Origin: Caenorhabditis elegans
Lineage: Eukaryota; Nematoda; Chromadorea; Rhabditida; Rhabditidae
Direction of reading: 5' to 3'
Length of the DNA: 64,000 bases
Assembly (NCBI RefSeq): GCF_000002985.6
Contig: NC_003282.8
Coordinates: 3,534,001-3,598,000 of the forward strand
In this document: positions 23,101-34,014 of the stretch, in pieces
Layout: every line of letters starts with the position of its first letter
Numbering within the stretch: position 1 is the stretch's first letter
Notes under the pieces: generated by a model
What the model was told of the DNA's origin: nothing
The model's input: the letters and a program-made list of their open reading frames with translations, nothing else
Databases searched by the model: none
Position numbers and translations under genes: made by a program

Positions 23101-23431
23101 GTTGAGTTATCAAAAAATTGGCGACTATCAAAATTTTTTAAATTTTAAAATAAATAACTTGTTAGTTGATTATTTTTTAAAACACCACCCGCTGAAAAGT
23201 TATTGGCAACCCCAGGCTTCTTTATCGTCGAACGCTATAAGAGAACTAACAAAATGCTCAAACTTTCAGTTTCTATTAAGAAGACTTGCCTTTCCTGACA
23301 GCGACCCACTTGTACAAGTGATTCTTTTCCCTTTCTCTATACAAGTTCGACCATTTCTCATCGGGGTCAAACGCGAGCTTGACTCCCTCGCCACGTGGTT
23401 CGGTTTTGTTTCGCGAACTTCCACCGCCCAT
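17151..23431 (-). CDS. osm-9: OSM-9, TRPV channel subunit
   Basis: Fourteen exons: 23431-23290, 22567-22419, 22364-22234, 22186-22095, 22047-21740, 21694-21469, 20894-20779, 20729-20607, 20545-20173, 20132-19978, 19518-19267, 18686-18357, 17800-17585, 17351-17151. They sum to 937 codons plus stop, the length I recall for OSM-9. OSM-9 is a ciliary cation-channel subunit for olfactory, osmotic and touch responses, working with OCR partners. The N-terminus is [20 protein letters not shown]. Ankyrin repeats occupy about residues 170-330 ([40 protein letters not shown]). Six membrane segments follow at about 390-660. The pore region is [16 protein letters not shown], then helix six and a TRP-box region ([17 protein letters not shown]). 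The polar C-terminal tail is rich in Ser, Pro and Thr. Odd points: intron 1 uses a GC donor (AAAG|GCAAGT), and the exon at 17800 follows an AAG acceptor. Confidence 0.96.
17843..18050. repeat. GC-rich insert, possible family E relative
   Basis: Lies in the osm-9 intron that also holds the tRNA. It starts AGGGCTCCCAG and ends CATGGGAGTTA, roughly inverted to each other and similar to the AGGGCTTCCATG ends of family E. The interior is much richer in G+C than its surroundings (GCGCGGCG, GCCGGCGC). It has no convincing coding potential. Confidence 0.4.
18189..18260 (-). tRNA. tRNA-Pro (anticodon CGG)
   Basis: 72 bases, reading GGCCGGATGGTCTAGAGGTA at the 5' end. The acceptor stem GGCCGGA pairs with TTCGGCC and leaves C as discriminator (one G-T pair). 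The anticodon stem-loop TCTCGC-TTCGGGT-GCGAGA places CGG at 34-36. The T arm is CCGGG-TTCGATT-CCCGG. The A and B boxes match Pol III consensus. It is nested in an osm-9 intron on the same strand as the host gene. All stems are intact, so it is probably functional. Confidence 0.95.
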
Positions 23432-24360
23432 GTTTGGTTTCTGAAAAAATTGGAAAATTAAAGAGTTGGTGAAAAATTGATAATATAGACAGCGAGAGCC
23501 AACTCCGCCTTCTTAGTAATACAAAAGTTATATGAAATTTGGAGGTGAAGAACAAATTTTATACTTTCGAATAATACTATAAATGAGTATGAATATGAAG
23601 ATAAGAAAATTATATTTTGATCAGAACAAAATCAGAGAGAGAGAAAGAAATTCTGAGAACACGGGAATAATTTCCACCTGCTTTAAAGGATCATGTCATA
23701 CTTTTTGGGTCCCACAATTTGGCTAGCGGAAGTGTGTGTGTGTAGTAATGGAAGTGAAAAAGCGTATATTTTCGCAATTGACGACGTGGATTAGTCACAC
23801 CCCATGAGACACACCTTCAGGCGGCGCCGAGCAAGATGGAAGGAAACGGGTTGAGTTAAGACAATAAATTGAACTTTTTGCTTCAACTCTAAAGCACAGT
23901 CCGGATGAACATAAAAGGTAAACAACTAGTTTTTAGTACATGAAATAATTTTACGATATTCAAAATTTTGAAAATTTCGTTAATTTTCTCAAAGCATTCT
24001 TGCAGCGGTAAGTGTGATCAAGCAGTTGTGTGCTTACACATTATTTATCTCAAAATTTTAAACATTTTGTTAGTTGCCAACTTTTTGACAACTCAACTCA
24101 CAGAATATTGGGTGAAGAAGGAAGCGCTGCTCACTCACTTTGTGTCCCATACTTTAAAGGCGCATAACTCCTTTGCGGTAGGTGTTATCAAAAAATTGTC
24201 AACTAACAAAAAGCTAACCTTCACGTTTAAAACGTGCAATTTTTTTGATAAATTTACTCACAATCAGTGCAGAGTTATAGGTGCTTATGAAGTTAAGGGT
24301 AAGGAACGAGTGTCGTCTCTTATAATGTGTCCCAAACTTTAAAAGTGCATAATATTTGGC
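22780..24360. repeat. Cluster of GCGCCTTTAAAGTATGG / hairpin-arm repeats
   Basis: Around osm-9 exon 1 the phrase GCGCCTTTAAAGTATGG occurs at about 22828 and 23010 and inverted near 24152. It is accompanied by CATAACTCCG(C/T)GGTGAGTTGA followed by GTTATCAAAAAATTG(G/T)C (about 22890, 23085, 24165) and by reverse arms TTTGTTAGTTG.CAACTTTTTGA (about 24066). The alternating direct and inverted copies should form hairpins in the first osm-9 intron transcript. Confidence 0.6.
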
Positions 24361-26041
24361 ATTTGGCATTTGGGTCTATACACCAAATGTGCTAAAGTTT
24401 TCAAAAAAAATTGTGACTGAACTAATAAACACGTCAATTAATTCTAGAATGTCCATTAATCAATATTATGTATACAAAAATTTGCAAAAAAAACTATTAA
24501 AGTCTATAAGACTACAACTCAAAGCAATACTATATTTCATAAGAGCAACCCCACTTAAATCAATAATCTTAGTGACCTGACAAGACCTGCTCTGAAAATT
24601 GATTGAAAGCAAGTGCAGTGAGAGTGCTAGAGCATGTTCTAGTTCTGAGAATTTTGAAAAAGAAAAAAACGTGAGTGGAGAATTTTATTGATTAGTTGGA
24701 TACATTTCGAGATACAAGTCCAATTTGAAACTTATCTAAAGAATAAAAATGTTGAAATATTTTGTAGCCGGATTTATTCCAATAGTTTCCTACTGATATC
24801 TCAAATTTTCAGGTAGGCTAATGGAATAATATCTACATTAGTTTTTTGACATGCTGAATCCGTTACCTATATTAATTTTTCACAGGAAAGTTCGGAAATT
24901 TTCGAAATCCCACATATGAAATGGGCTCCATTGCTATATTCTAGGTATTGCTTTTTTTGGGTAAAGAAGTGAGAAAATACGATCTCGATAAAAGTTGAAT
25001 TGCCAGAGTACTGATTCTCAAAAACCTTTTTAAAAAAGGGGCGCTCACTGTTTTTTAGGCTAACTAGCAAGTTTCAAAATATACCTAGTTACCCGTAAAG
25101 TACTCCCGCGAGGAATTCAGGTTGCGCAACGTCCTTCTAGTGACTGGGGGCCGTGCGCAACAGATAATCGTACGTTAAATACGATTTCCTCACTTTGTTT
25201 GAGTTTTACGAAAAACATCGCGCGGTTTTTGCAGAGTTTCGGTAAGTTTTCAGGGTGACCCATAATAGAGGCTCGGCATTTAAGAAGGCCGCCAGTGGCG
25301 TCCACAGTGCCTATCCTTCCTTAAAAAAAACTGCATTTTTGTCAAGAAATCGGGTTCGCGGACGCCTGGGAGCAAGCCTCGACTTTCCTAACAGGCCTAG
25401 AGTTAAAATGCCTTAAAATGTGCCTCTAAGGCTGACGGACCCTGAAGGGTTAACTTTAATGTCGATATTATCAGTAAGCATCTCAGTTACTGACAACTCT
25501 AAAACCTAGAAACAAGCAGCATGAAAAAAAAACCAAAAGCGTCAGGTGGTTGTTATAGAAAAGTGGAAATGCGATTGGCTTCGGTCTCCTTCTTCTTCCC
25601 GACTCTCGGAAAAGCAACACCATCTTGGCTCAAAAACTCACACACACACACTCACATACACTCACACGCAATTGCTCACACTCAGTGCCATGGAGCTCCG
25701 TCTTCTGCTCCAGGAGCAATTGTATTTGTGTCTCTCTCCTGCCTTTTTGCCTTCTTATGCTTTCGACGCCGCCGGCCAAGGAGGTGGCGGTGGTAAATTG
25801 GAAAATGACATGTGTAAGGGGGAAGGAGAAAAGATTAACACATGTCTTTGTGTATATCAGTGTGGAGAGAAATGGAATGATGTTGGGGAGTTGTGGGAAA
25901 TTGGACTAAAATTTGATGACGTGGAGAACTCCGGAGTGTGATAGCACGAGGAACCTGGAAAAATGACATATTACCTCTGATAGTCTTGCATGCAAGACAG
26001 TCTGAAGGGGTGCAAGACTGATAGAGGAAATACGGGAAAGT

Positions 26042-26186
26042 AGGGCTGGCATATTTGGTGTCGGCCGACAATTCCAGAGTTTGGCTACTCACTATACTTG
26101 ATCATATAATTTTATAATGAATGGCCAAACTCGGAAATTGTCGGCCGCCGTGAAAACCAACGCCGGACGTCCAATATGTCAGCCCT
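26042..26186. repeat. 145-bp palindromic MITE with TA flanks
   Basis: Ends AGGGCTGGCATATTTGG and CCAATATGTCAGCCCT are inverted, followed inwards by GTCGGCCGACAATT...GAGTTTGGC and its inverse. Flanking bases are TA on both sides (GTA|GGGCTG ... CAGCCC|TAC). This is a non-autonomous Tc1/mariner-style element. Confidence 0.8.
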
Positions 26187-26634
26187 ACGGTAAAGGTATA
26201 GGTAAGTAGGATTTTTCTAGACTGCTGTCTTGCCGCCGTGTTGCCGTGCGAAAAGCAGTTTGTAGGACTAATTATCTGAACTAGTGCTGAATTGTGGATT
26301 TTTCCAGATCTGTCTGAAAGATCCCTAAAAAGTTACATAACATACTTTACTATCAAACTTTACCGGACAACTATCCGCGTAGTAGACAAAAGTTCTAAGT
26401 TTAGAACTTATAACATTTTTACCTTTAACTAATTTTCTGTATGTCTTAGGATTTTTAATGTTATTTTCTTTATTGATTCGCAAGTAAAAATTGAACAAGA
26501 GAGAACTGAGAACTTATTCTCACTAACAGATGTTCAAACTGTACGGACGACAGTATTTTTAGACAGTTTGAAGATTCATAACAGTTGTTAGAAAATTTTT
26601 TATGTATACATTTCTTAAATTAGTTTAATTTGAT

Positions 26635-27072
26635 TTTGAATTTGAATGTTTGTGGTTTTCAACAATGTTCACTATTCTGTTCAATTTTAAACACCTCCAC
26701 TGAACTGTTTCGCAATTTAGAGGATCATCAAAACTCTATTGTAATCATAGATTATAGAATTTTAAGCGTTTCGGATTCGAGAAAACCTGAAAATGAGGAA
26801 AATTCCACGAGATAGGTGAGTTAGAATTTCGGTGGTTTTGAACAATTATCGCTGTTTTGTTCAGCTTTAAACACTTCCACTGAATGCTTTAGCAAATTAA
26901 AGTATCAACAAAACCCAATTATAATCATACATTAAACAATTTGAAGCGTTCCGAATTTGAGAAAACTAGAAAATTAGGAAAACTCAATGAGATATGTGAG
27001 TTTTAATGTCGGTGGTTTTCAACAATTTTCTTTTTTCTGTTCAATTTTAAACACGTCCACTGAATAGTTTGT
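26635..27072. repeat. 180-bp tandem repeat, about 2.4 copies
   Basis: GTGGTTTTCAACAATGTTC at about 26652 recurs as GTGGTTTTGAACAATTATC at 26832 and GTGGTTTTCAACAATTTTC at 27012, an exact 180-base period. The following TTCAATTTTAAACAC.TCCACTGAA is shared by all three copies. The copies are roughly 80 percent alike by eye, so the array is old. No coding signal. Confidence 0.8.
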
Positions 27073-27354
27073 AAACTTCATTGTTGTTAATTTTAAACAG
27101 GTTTCAGCAGAGCAGTATTTTTTGATGATTGTAGCATAAAAAAAATAACCTGAATATTCTTTTTTTGTTGCTAGAAACAATTATTTTATTATGTGACATT
27201 TATTGTAATTTTAAACACAAAGATTTTCAGAAAATATTCAACTCATTTGGAAATGTCAAACGAAAGGAAAATAATCCTAAATTTAAAAATTAAAAAAAAA
27301 ACGTTTTTGTTTTGAAATTTTGAAATTTAGAATTTTTAACCACAAGGTTTTAAT

Positions 27355-27530
27355 AAGTTCTTTTTTTCAGAGGTGCCGGCATTTGCTCCTTTTTCCACGG
27401 AGACATCGGGTAGCATTTAATAAAAAATTTTAAGGAGTCCCGGGAACTAAATTGACGCATAATTTCGTCTGCAAGCTCACAGACCCCCGTCACCAGCTCT
27501 AAAGGAAGTCTACAGAAAACAGATTGGATC
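27355..27530 (-). pseudogene. F-box-like coding fragment, probably a relic
   Basis: On the minus strand, after TTTTCTGTAG, an open stretch reads LPLELVTGVCELADEIMRQF followed by SSRDSLKFFIKCYP and then a basic end. The LPLELV....... pattern followed by SRD(S/L)LKF is what nematode F-box domains look like at their start. There is no ATG in place, no further exon on either side and no substrate-binding domain. It is called a fragment on weak grounds and could be chance. Confidence 0.25.
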
Positions 27531-28309
27531 ACAAAAAATTTATGCTTGATTACCTGTTTCTCGCTTTTTTCATACACATGTCAATCATTCTATCTTCACG
27601 ATCTCTGGTTAAGTATTTTCAGGTGATGATTTTTTGTGAAAATTTTCAGTTTATGGTTTTCGGATATTTTCGACGTTTTTTTTACCGCTTTAGAATTATA
27701 ACACATGATTTCTGTTCTGACATATACGGGGTATGAATGTACTCGGCTAACAAAATTGAGTTTGTTGGATTTATTTTTCAATTTTTTGATTCATAACAAC
27801 AATATATTTTTGGGTTTTCAGATAATTCTGATAATTCTGATGTTCCCCTAATGATAAAAAAGTAAACAAGCGAATTGAAAAATTTTAATTTGAAACAAAT
27901 ACTGAATTTACTTTAAAAAAAAATTTAATTCTAAATTTATGCAAAAAAAAGTAGTTTTTGTTATTTGATTTACTCCAAAGTTTTTTTTTGAGTTAAAAAA
28001 TACTTTTAAAAAATTTGTAGTAAAGTAATTTTTTTGACTTTTTCATTTTTGCTCAAATCTTTTTTTTATTGAAAGTGTAAAGTAATTTTTTTTTCAAACA
28101 TACTGAACTTTTTTTTGTTGAATTAGCACATGGGATGTTTCAATGATCATTTGGATAATAAACGCTTGGATGATTTCCTACGAATTTTTTGTTATATTCC
28201 CTTTTTTTTCTAAAGTTTTGAATATTAAGTTTGATGATTTTGTATTTTAAAATGTTAAAAATTTTATAAATTACCGGCAGTTGAAAATTTTTTTAAATAG
28301 AGTTTGAAA

Positions 28310-28600
28310 TTCCCGTCAAAATTGATTTTTCACAGGAAACTTGAATTTCTCGCCAAAATATTTTTCACAGGATATTTGAATTTCCAGCCAAAATTTTTCC
28401 AGAACATTTGAATTGCCCGTTGAAATTTTTATTTCTGAAAGTATAAGTTTCTCGCCAAATTTTTTTTCACAGGCAACTTGAATTTCCCGCCAATATTTTT
28501 TCTCTCAGAAAATTTGAATTTCCCGCCAAAAGTTTTCTCGGTAATTTTGAATTTTTCGCAAAATTCTTATTCCTGAAAATTTAAGTTTCTCGCAAAAAAT
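28310..28600. repeat. Degenerate repeats of TTTGAATTTCCCGCCAAAA
   Basis: Six or more copies of (C/T)TGAATTTC(C/T)(C/A)GCCAAAAT are spaced about 45-65 bases apart, with TTTTTCACAGGA between several. Similar phrases recur thinly to about 29.9 kb. No coding signal; probably an old expanded A/T-rich repeat. Confidence 0.5.
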
Positions 28601-31210
28601 GTTTTTCATATAACATTTTTCTTGAATAAAGCGTGGAAAAATGTTTTAATTTCTAATCCGGCCCCGCCCATAAACTGGCAATTTTTGTCTGCTTTTTTTC
28701 TTCATTTTCAGAGGAAAAGAATCTTTCAGGAATAAGTCAAGTTCCATAGCTCAACCTTATTTTTCTAGTTCTTACCCTTTTTCCTGCCAATCACCAGACT
28801 TGGTTATTAGTTTTTTTTTCTTTGGTAGACCTGATCACCGGAAATGTTAACCGCCAAGTGTTGTACCCGGACATTTTACTGATAAATTTGTGGTGTATTT
28901 TATAGTTTTTGTTTTTTTGATATGCCTTTCTTAGTAATTTTAGCGAAAAAAAAACAAAAAGGACCATTAAATGGACTGAGCTTGTTTTTAATTTCTGGAT
29001 TTTAAAATTAAAATTTCCCCCGCTAAACGGCGGAATAAGCGGCTCAATTTCGGAGCATTGTTTTTATGGGTTCAAAAGTATCATTTTCCCTTTTACCCGA
29101 GCTTAACCTATATTTTTTTTGAATTATTCACCATATAATTAGTGTTCATAGAAAAATAGATGTGTCTCTAATCAGATTAGAATTCAAAGCTTCTTTAGAA
29201 AATGTGAAACGTCTTTTCAATGCAATGTTTATCGGTTTTTTTTCAAGATGTTTTTCTTCGGGTTAGTGATCTTATTGGGTTTTGATTTATTAGTTTTTTT
29301 CTTTGTGAAAAATAAAAAAATATTGTACATTTAGCGGCGGTGGGAATTATTTTTCGTGGGTAGATAGGAGGAGGTGGCAGTTGTTTTGATAGGAAGTCGG
29401 TGTTCGGAGAAAAAGCAAGTCTTCGAATTAATTGGAATAATATTTTTATTATTATTGTACATGTTTTACAACATGTGGTTAGTTTTGGAAAGTTTTTTAA
29501 ACGAAAAAGTAATAAAATACGTGTTTTTTTGTGAAAACTTTTTAATTGTTTCTATTTTTCGATATTGAAAAACCAGAAAAATTAGAAGTTGAATTTCCCA
29601 CTGAAATGTTGAAAAAAATTAAACTCAAATTTTCAACAGAATTTTTTTTAAAAGGGAAATTTCAAAAAAATTTCTTTGAAGTTTCCTAACATTTTAAAAG
29701 ATAATAAATGTATTTAAATGAGGTTCGATCAAAATTTTTTGTTGAAAAGTTAAACTTTGAATGTCCCGCCAAAATTAAAATTAAAAATTTGAATTTCCAG
29801 CTGGAAAAAATGCAAAATTTGAATTTTCTGTAAAAAAATTTAAATTAAAATTTGAAGTTTCCGCTAAAATGTTTTAAAATTTTCAGCTAACTTTTGAGAA
29901 ATTGAAATGTCAGTAACAATTTTTCAACAATTTTTTAATTTCCAGCAAAATTGAAAACAGATTATTTAAAATTTATTTTTCTGGAAAGTAAAATTTCAAT
30001 ATTTTTTTCAAAATTTTTTTCAACATTTTTACACATATATTTTTAAAAATTGGCAAACCCTGCATAGAGAATACACATCAAAAAGATTACGCAGGTTGTT
30101 TTTTTTTTTCCAATATCAATTTTCGCAAATATATACAATTAATTTCTGATTGATACAAAGCATGTATTTATGATTTGATCTTAGGAATTTCGGCCACCTG
30201 CAGGAATTAGTGTCTCAGAATTTTGATTAGAACAAGAAACATTTGAAAAGAGAATGTTCTTTGGTAAATTTGGATCACAAGCCCACGCATATTTTTCAGA
30301 CATTTTCATACTAGTTTTCCCACAGCCAAAATGGACACCTTGCAAAGATATTTTCAATTTTTTTTAATTGATTGCTATCTATTTTGCCATTTTTTGCTTT
30401 TGCCCGTCTTCACTGGGCTTTGCTCATTTTGAATTCTGAATTCTTAGCTTCTATGTCGTAATTTTGTACGATCAGAATCCTCAAAATGTTGTACTATTTT
30501 TTCGGTACGTTTTAATATCAAAACCACAATTTTTTGTTCTCGATAGTGTACCCACCGTATACTTCTATATACTTCTCCAAATTCTACTGAGGGTTTCTGT
30601 TTCGGTTTTTCTTTCGGAGGCATGCTTCATAATTTCATAAGTTTCTCAGTGGATTTTTTAAAAATTTGTTTTAAATAAAATATTCCCACTATAATTTAAT
30701 TAAAAACTGAAAAAAGACCAACGTATTTTTTTAAAAATTAACATTTGAATTTTTAGCAAACATTATAAAGAAATATATTTTTAATTTATAATTTTCAAAA
30801 AATTTCGAAAATTTTTCATTTTAATTCGGGCTAGAGTAAAATGTTTAAATAAATTTAAAACCATTTTTCCACTACTACCTTAATTTTTTAAATATTAAAT
30901 TTCTCACCGAAATTTAAAAAATGTTAAAAATGCATTTTTCTATCGAAAAATTTGAAAAAAAAAGCTGAAATTCGATTTTTCCGCCAAATATTTAAAAAAC
31001 ATATGCTCCAAAGTTGTTCTTTTTCTGTATTTCTGATCTTCAAAATTTTATAAATTTTTGTACATATATTTTCCCCCTAAATCGTAATATCCCAACTATA
31101 ATTTTCGTTCTCAAAAAATCGTGCCGGTAGTAGGCAGCCATGTAGGCACGCAGGCAGGCATGCCGAGCCTAAATTCATCAAAATTATCAACATTTTTCAG
31201 ATTTACCAAA

Positions 31211-33814
31211 ATGTACCTCCTGAACCCCGGCTCTATGTATAAACTAACAGTAATGAATATGACAACAGCTGCAATAGAGCAAACCGATGCAATATTCCGA
31301 GCCGCATTGATTTTCGAGTGGATCCTTATCAGTATAGGCTTCGGGGAAACTATGCTTCTTTGGTATTTGCTCCGATATACTAACCAGTACCATCGGAACT
31401 TGGCGATGATCGTCGAGCAACTCCCCAATCAATATTTCCCGTCACTACTGGCAAGAATGTACATGATATATAAACAGTTGACGATTTCTAATACAGGTAT
31501 GGTTTGATAAAAAATTAAAGGAATTTTTCACAAATTTTGGGTATGGGAAAGTTGAAAAATAGCATTTTAATTAGTTGAGAAGAGTTGAAAAATTGGATTT
31601 CAAAAAATTGAAAAAAAAATTGAATAATTCTAACTTTCAAACAATTCTAACTTTGTTTACAAACAATTCTAACTTTTCAAACAATTCTAACTTTTTAAAT
31701 TTAGCAGGTAGCAAAAAGTTGTCTACTAGCACAATGTGAGAAATTTAATTTTCTATGTTTTATCAGTGAACAACTTTTTGATAGCTCACATGTTTCTTGA
31801 GATATCTGAGTTTTACAAAAGTAATCTGCTCCAAAATAATTTCGAAAAAAAAATTGAAATATTGAAACTAATTACCTCAAAAACTAGTGTAGTAGGCCTA
31901 AATTGTCAACTAATAAATTATATCAAATTGGTTTTCTATATTTTGATAATACTAGTTTTTTGATAGTATCATGTAGTTTTTGGGATAAATTCGAAAAAAA
32001 GAGAAAATTTTTTTTGACGTTAAACAATTCTAACTATTTGAATTTTGCAGTCAGCAGAAAATTGTCAATTAATAAAATCTAGCAAATAAAGCTATTTATA
32101 TTTTATACGTTGACACCTTTTTTATACTTCACACTGTTCTTGAAATACCGGGGTTTTTAGAAGTGTACCCACTTAATAATTATGGTGAGAGACTAAAATA
32201 TTGAAACTGGATTATCTCAAAAACTAAAATAGATATCAAAAAGTTACTAACTGAATAAATGTAGCAAATTGAATTCTCTATATGTTGTAATTAATAGCAC
32301 TCTGATATCTTCAATCACAACAAAGTTATGGCAATTAAAAGAACAAATTTCAGCTGATCTAATCGAAGACCAGGGCTTCCTTTTCGCAGTTTGGCTCCGA
32401 AATTCTCTACTTTTTGTGGCATTTTATTTTGCTCCGTTTCCAGTTATAGAACGATGTTTTGCAACTTTGTACATGCACGTGAGTGTTTTTTAACCCAAAA
32501 AGTGCTCTTATCACCTTTGTTTCAGGACTATGAAACAAATAAACGGCGATGGATATCGTATCTTTTGAGTACAATTTTATACATTTTCGCGATAACCTCC
32601 GCGCAATTTTTCATCTTTGGGTCTTCAAATCGCGAAATTCACATTTTTCTGATTACCGGCTTCAATTTGATCGCTTTTGGGGTATATTTTTAACTGCATT
32701 TTTTTTGTAAAAAATTGGTGATTTTCAGTTAACATTTGTCATGGAGCGATACAACAAGAAGAGGTACTCGAAATTGCGGAAAAATGTAAATTCCGACTAT
32801 TCGTTGAGTGTGAGAGCACAATTATCGGAGAATATCAATAGTACTCTGGTGAGTTGTACATAAATTTTTTCCGCCTTGCCTGCCTCGCCTGCCTCCCCCA
32901 ATTGCCCCCAAATTTGTAAATTTTCCAGCCGTTCAAAGTGATGTGCTTCTCGATCGCCTTTTTTGCCTCGCTGTGCACTTCTATGCTCCACGTGGACGAG
33001 TGGACCGAGTCGCAGACGATACGAAATTGGGTTTATATGGCTTTCAATTTTAGCTGCTGGTCGTATGGTACTTTGGTACCATTCTTCATGCTGGCCTACA
33101 ATCCGCTGTGGCAGAAGGAGTTGAGACGATTGGGAGGAAAGGTAAGTACTGTAGGGGTACTGTAGGGATACTGTTAAGGGTACTATAGTGGTACTGTCGA
33201 TTTCTCTTGGGGTACTGTCAGAGTCCCGTGATTGTATTGTAGGGGTACTGTTGTGGTTTTGTAGGGGTACTGAAGGGACACTGTCGGGTACTATTGGAGT
33301 ACATAAGGAGTCCCTTGAAAGTAATGCACGTGTACTGTAGAGATATTGTTGAGGTACTGTAGAGGTACTGTAGGGGTATTGTATGGGTACTGTAGGGGTA
33401 CTGTAGAAGTACAACAGGGATGATTTACCGCTCTTGTACTGTAAGGTAGCTATAGGGGTACTTTAAGATCCTTGTATTGGTACTAAAGGAGTACTGTAGG
33501 TGTACTGTAGCTCTACATAATTTACACTTTTCCAGTTCTGCTGCTGCCTATGCCCGGCCAATCGAATCGGAGCCGACCAGACTGGTCGCAAACGGCCACC
33601 CACAAAAGTCAAAGACACTTTTGGCAAGAACTGCAACGTGGAAGACGCGGAGCACACGACAATCTATTTCTCACAGCTCAACGCCGACTGGAATGCTCCC
33701 ACCGAGCAAAAAAAGCGACGGGAACGGAAAAACGAGAGGTTATCAATTTCCGATGCTCAAGCTCAATCTGTTATCACTTCAAGATCGATATCCAATCATT
33801 CTGTTGTTATTTGA
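31211..33814 (+). CDS. Serpentine chemoreceptor, Sra superfamily (Sre/Srab-like)
   Basis: Exons: 31211-31496, 32354-32478, 32526-32681, 32729-32848, 32929-33141, 33536-33814, giving 392 residues in frame. The ATG follows a TTTTTCAG acceptor by ten bases. It is a nematode seven-helix receptor, typically of chemosensory neurons. Helix 1 is ALIFEWILISIGFGETMLLW. The third helix runs into the family mark PFPVIERCFATLYMHDYE. Helices 4 and 5 are SYLLSTILYIFAITSAQFF and FLITGFNLIAFGLTFVMERY. The third-loop pattern YSLSVRAQLSENI is typical of Sra-superfamily members. The last helix ends MLAYNPLWQKELRRL. The second helix (NLAMIVEQLPNQYFPSLLAR) is unusually polar. The C-terminal tail of roughly 90 residues is long and basic with many serines. 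The Sre versus Srab assignment is uncertain. Confidence 0.85.
33144..33515. repeat. GGGGTACTGTA minisatellite in chemoreceptor intron
   Basis: More than twenty degenerate copies of an 11-13 base unit around GGGGTACTGTAG fill almost the whole last intron of the chemoreceptor gene. Unit length and sequence vary (GGTACTGTTGTGG, GGGATACTGTTAA). The tract stops shortly before the TTTTCCAG acceptor at 33535. Confidence 0.85.
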
Positions 33815-34014
33815 TTTCTTTTTTTTTGAGATATATAAAACAAAACTTAAAATATCGTTATCAAGAGGTGTATCCAAAGAGTGAGTAATCTTTTGAGCCA
33901 ATATTTGCTCAGGGCCCGCCGAGGTGTCACTATATTTATGGCCGTTCTTGCAACTGGTTTTGTTTTTTTTTTGAGAAAAAACCGTCTAGGTTCCTAGGTG
34001 CGTAGGTACGTAGG

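Larger units (their letters stand above)
23432..31210. other. Long gene-poor intergenic region upstream of osm-9
   Basis: Nearly 7.8 kb with no convincing gene. Contents: hairpin-arm repeats to about 24.4 kb, GC-richer DNA with an inverted GTTGCGCAAC/GTGCGCAAC pair at 25118-25160, a (CA)n tract at 25638-25685, the MITE at 26042-26186, the 180-bp tandem repeat, an F-box-like fragment, and 27.6-31.1 kb of A/T-rich DNA with degenerate repeats. The osm-9 promoter must lie in the left part and that of the chemoreceptor at the right end. Confidence 0.6.

Noticed and set aside
25521..25941. Plus-strand open frames with His/Thr repeats
   Set aside because: Created by a (CA)n microsatellite; all three frames are open there and none continues into conserved sequence.
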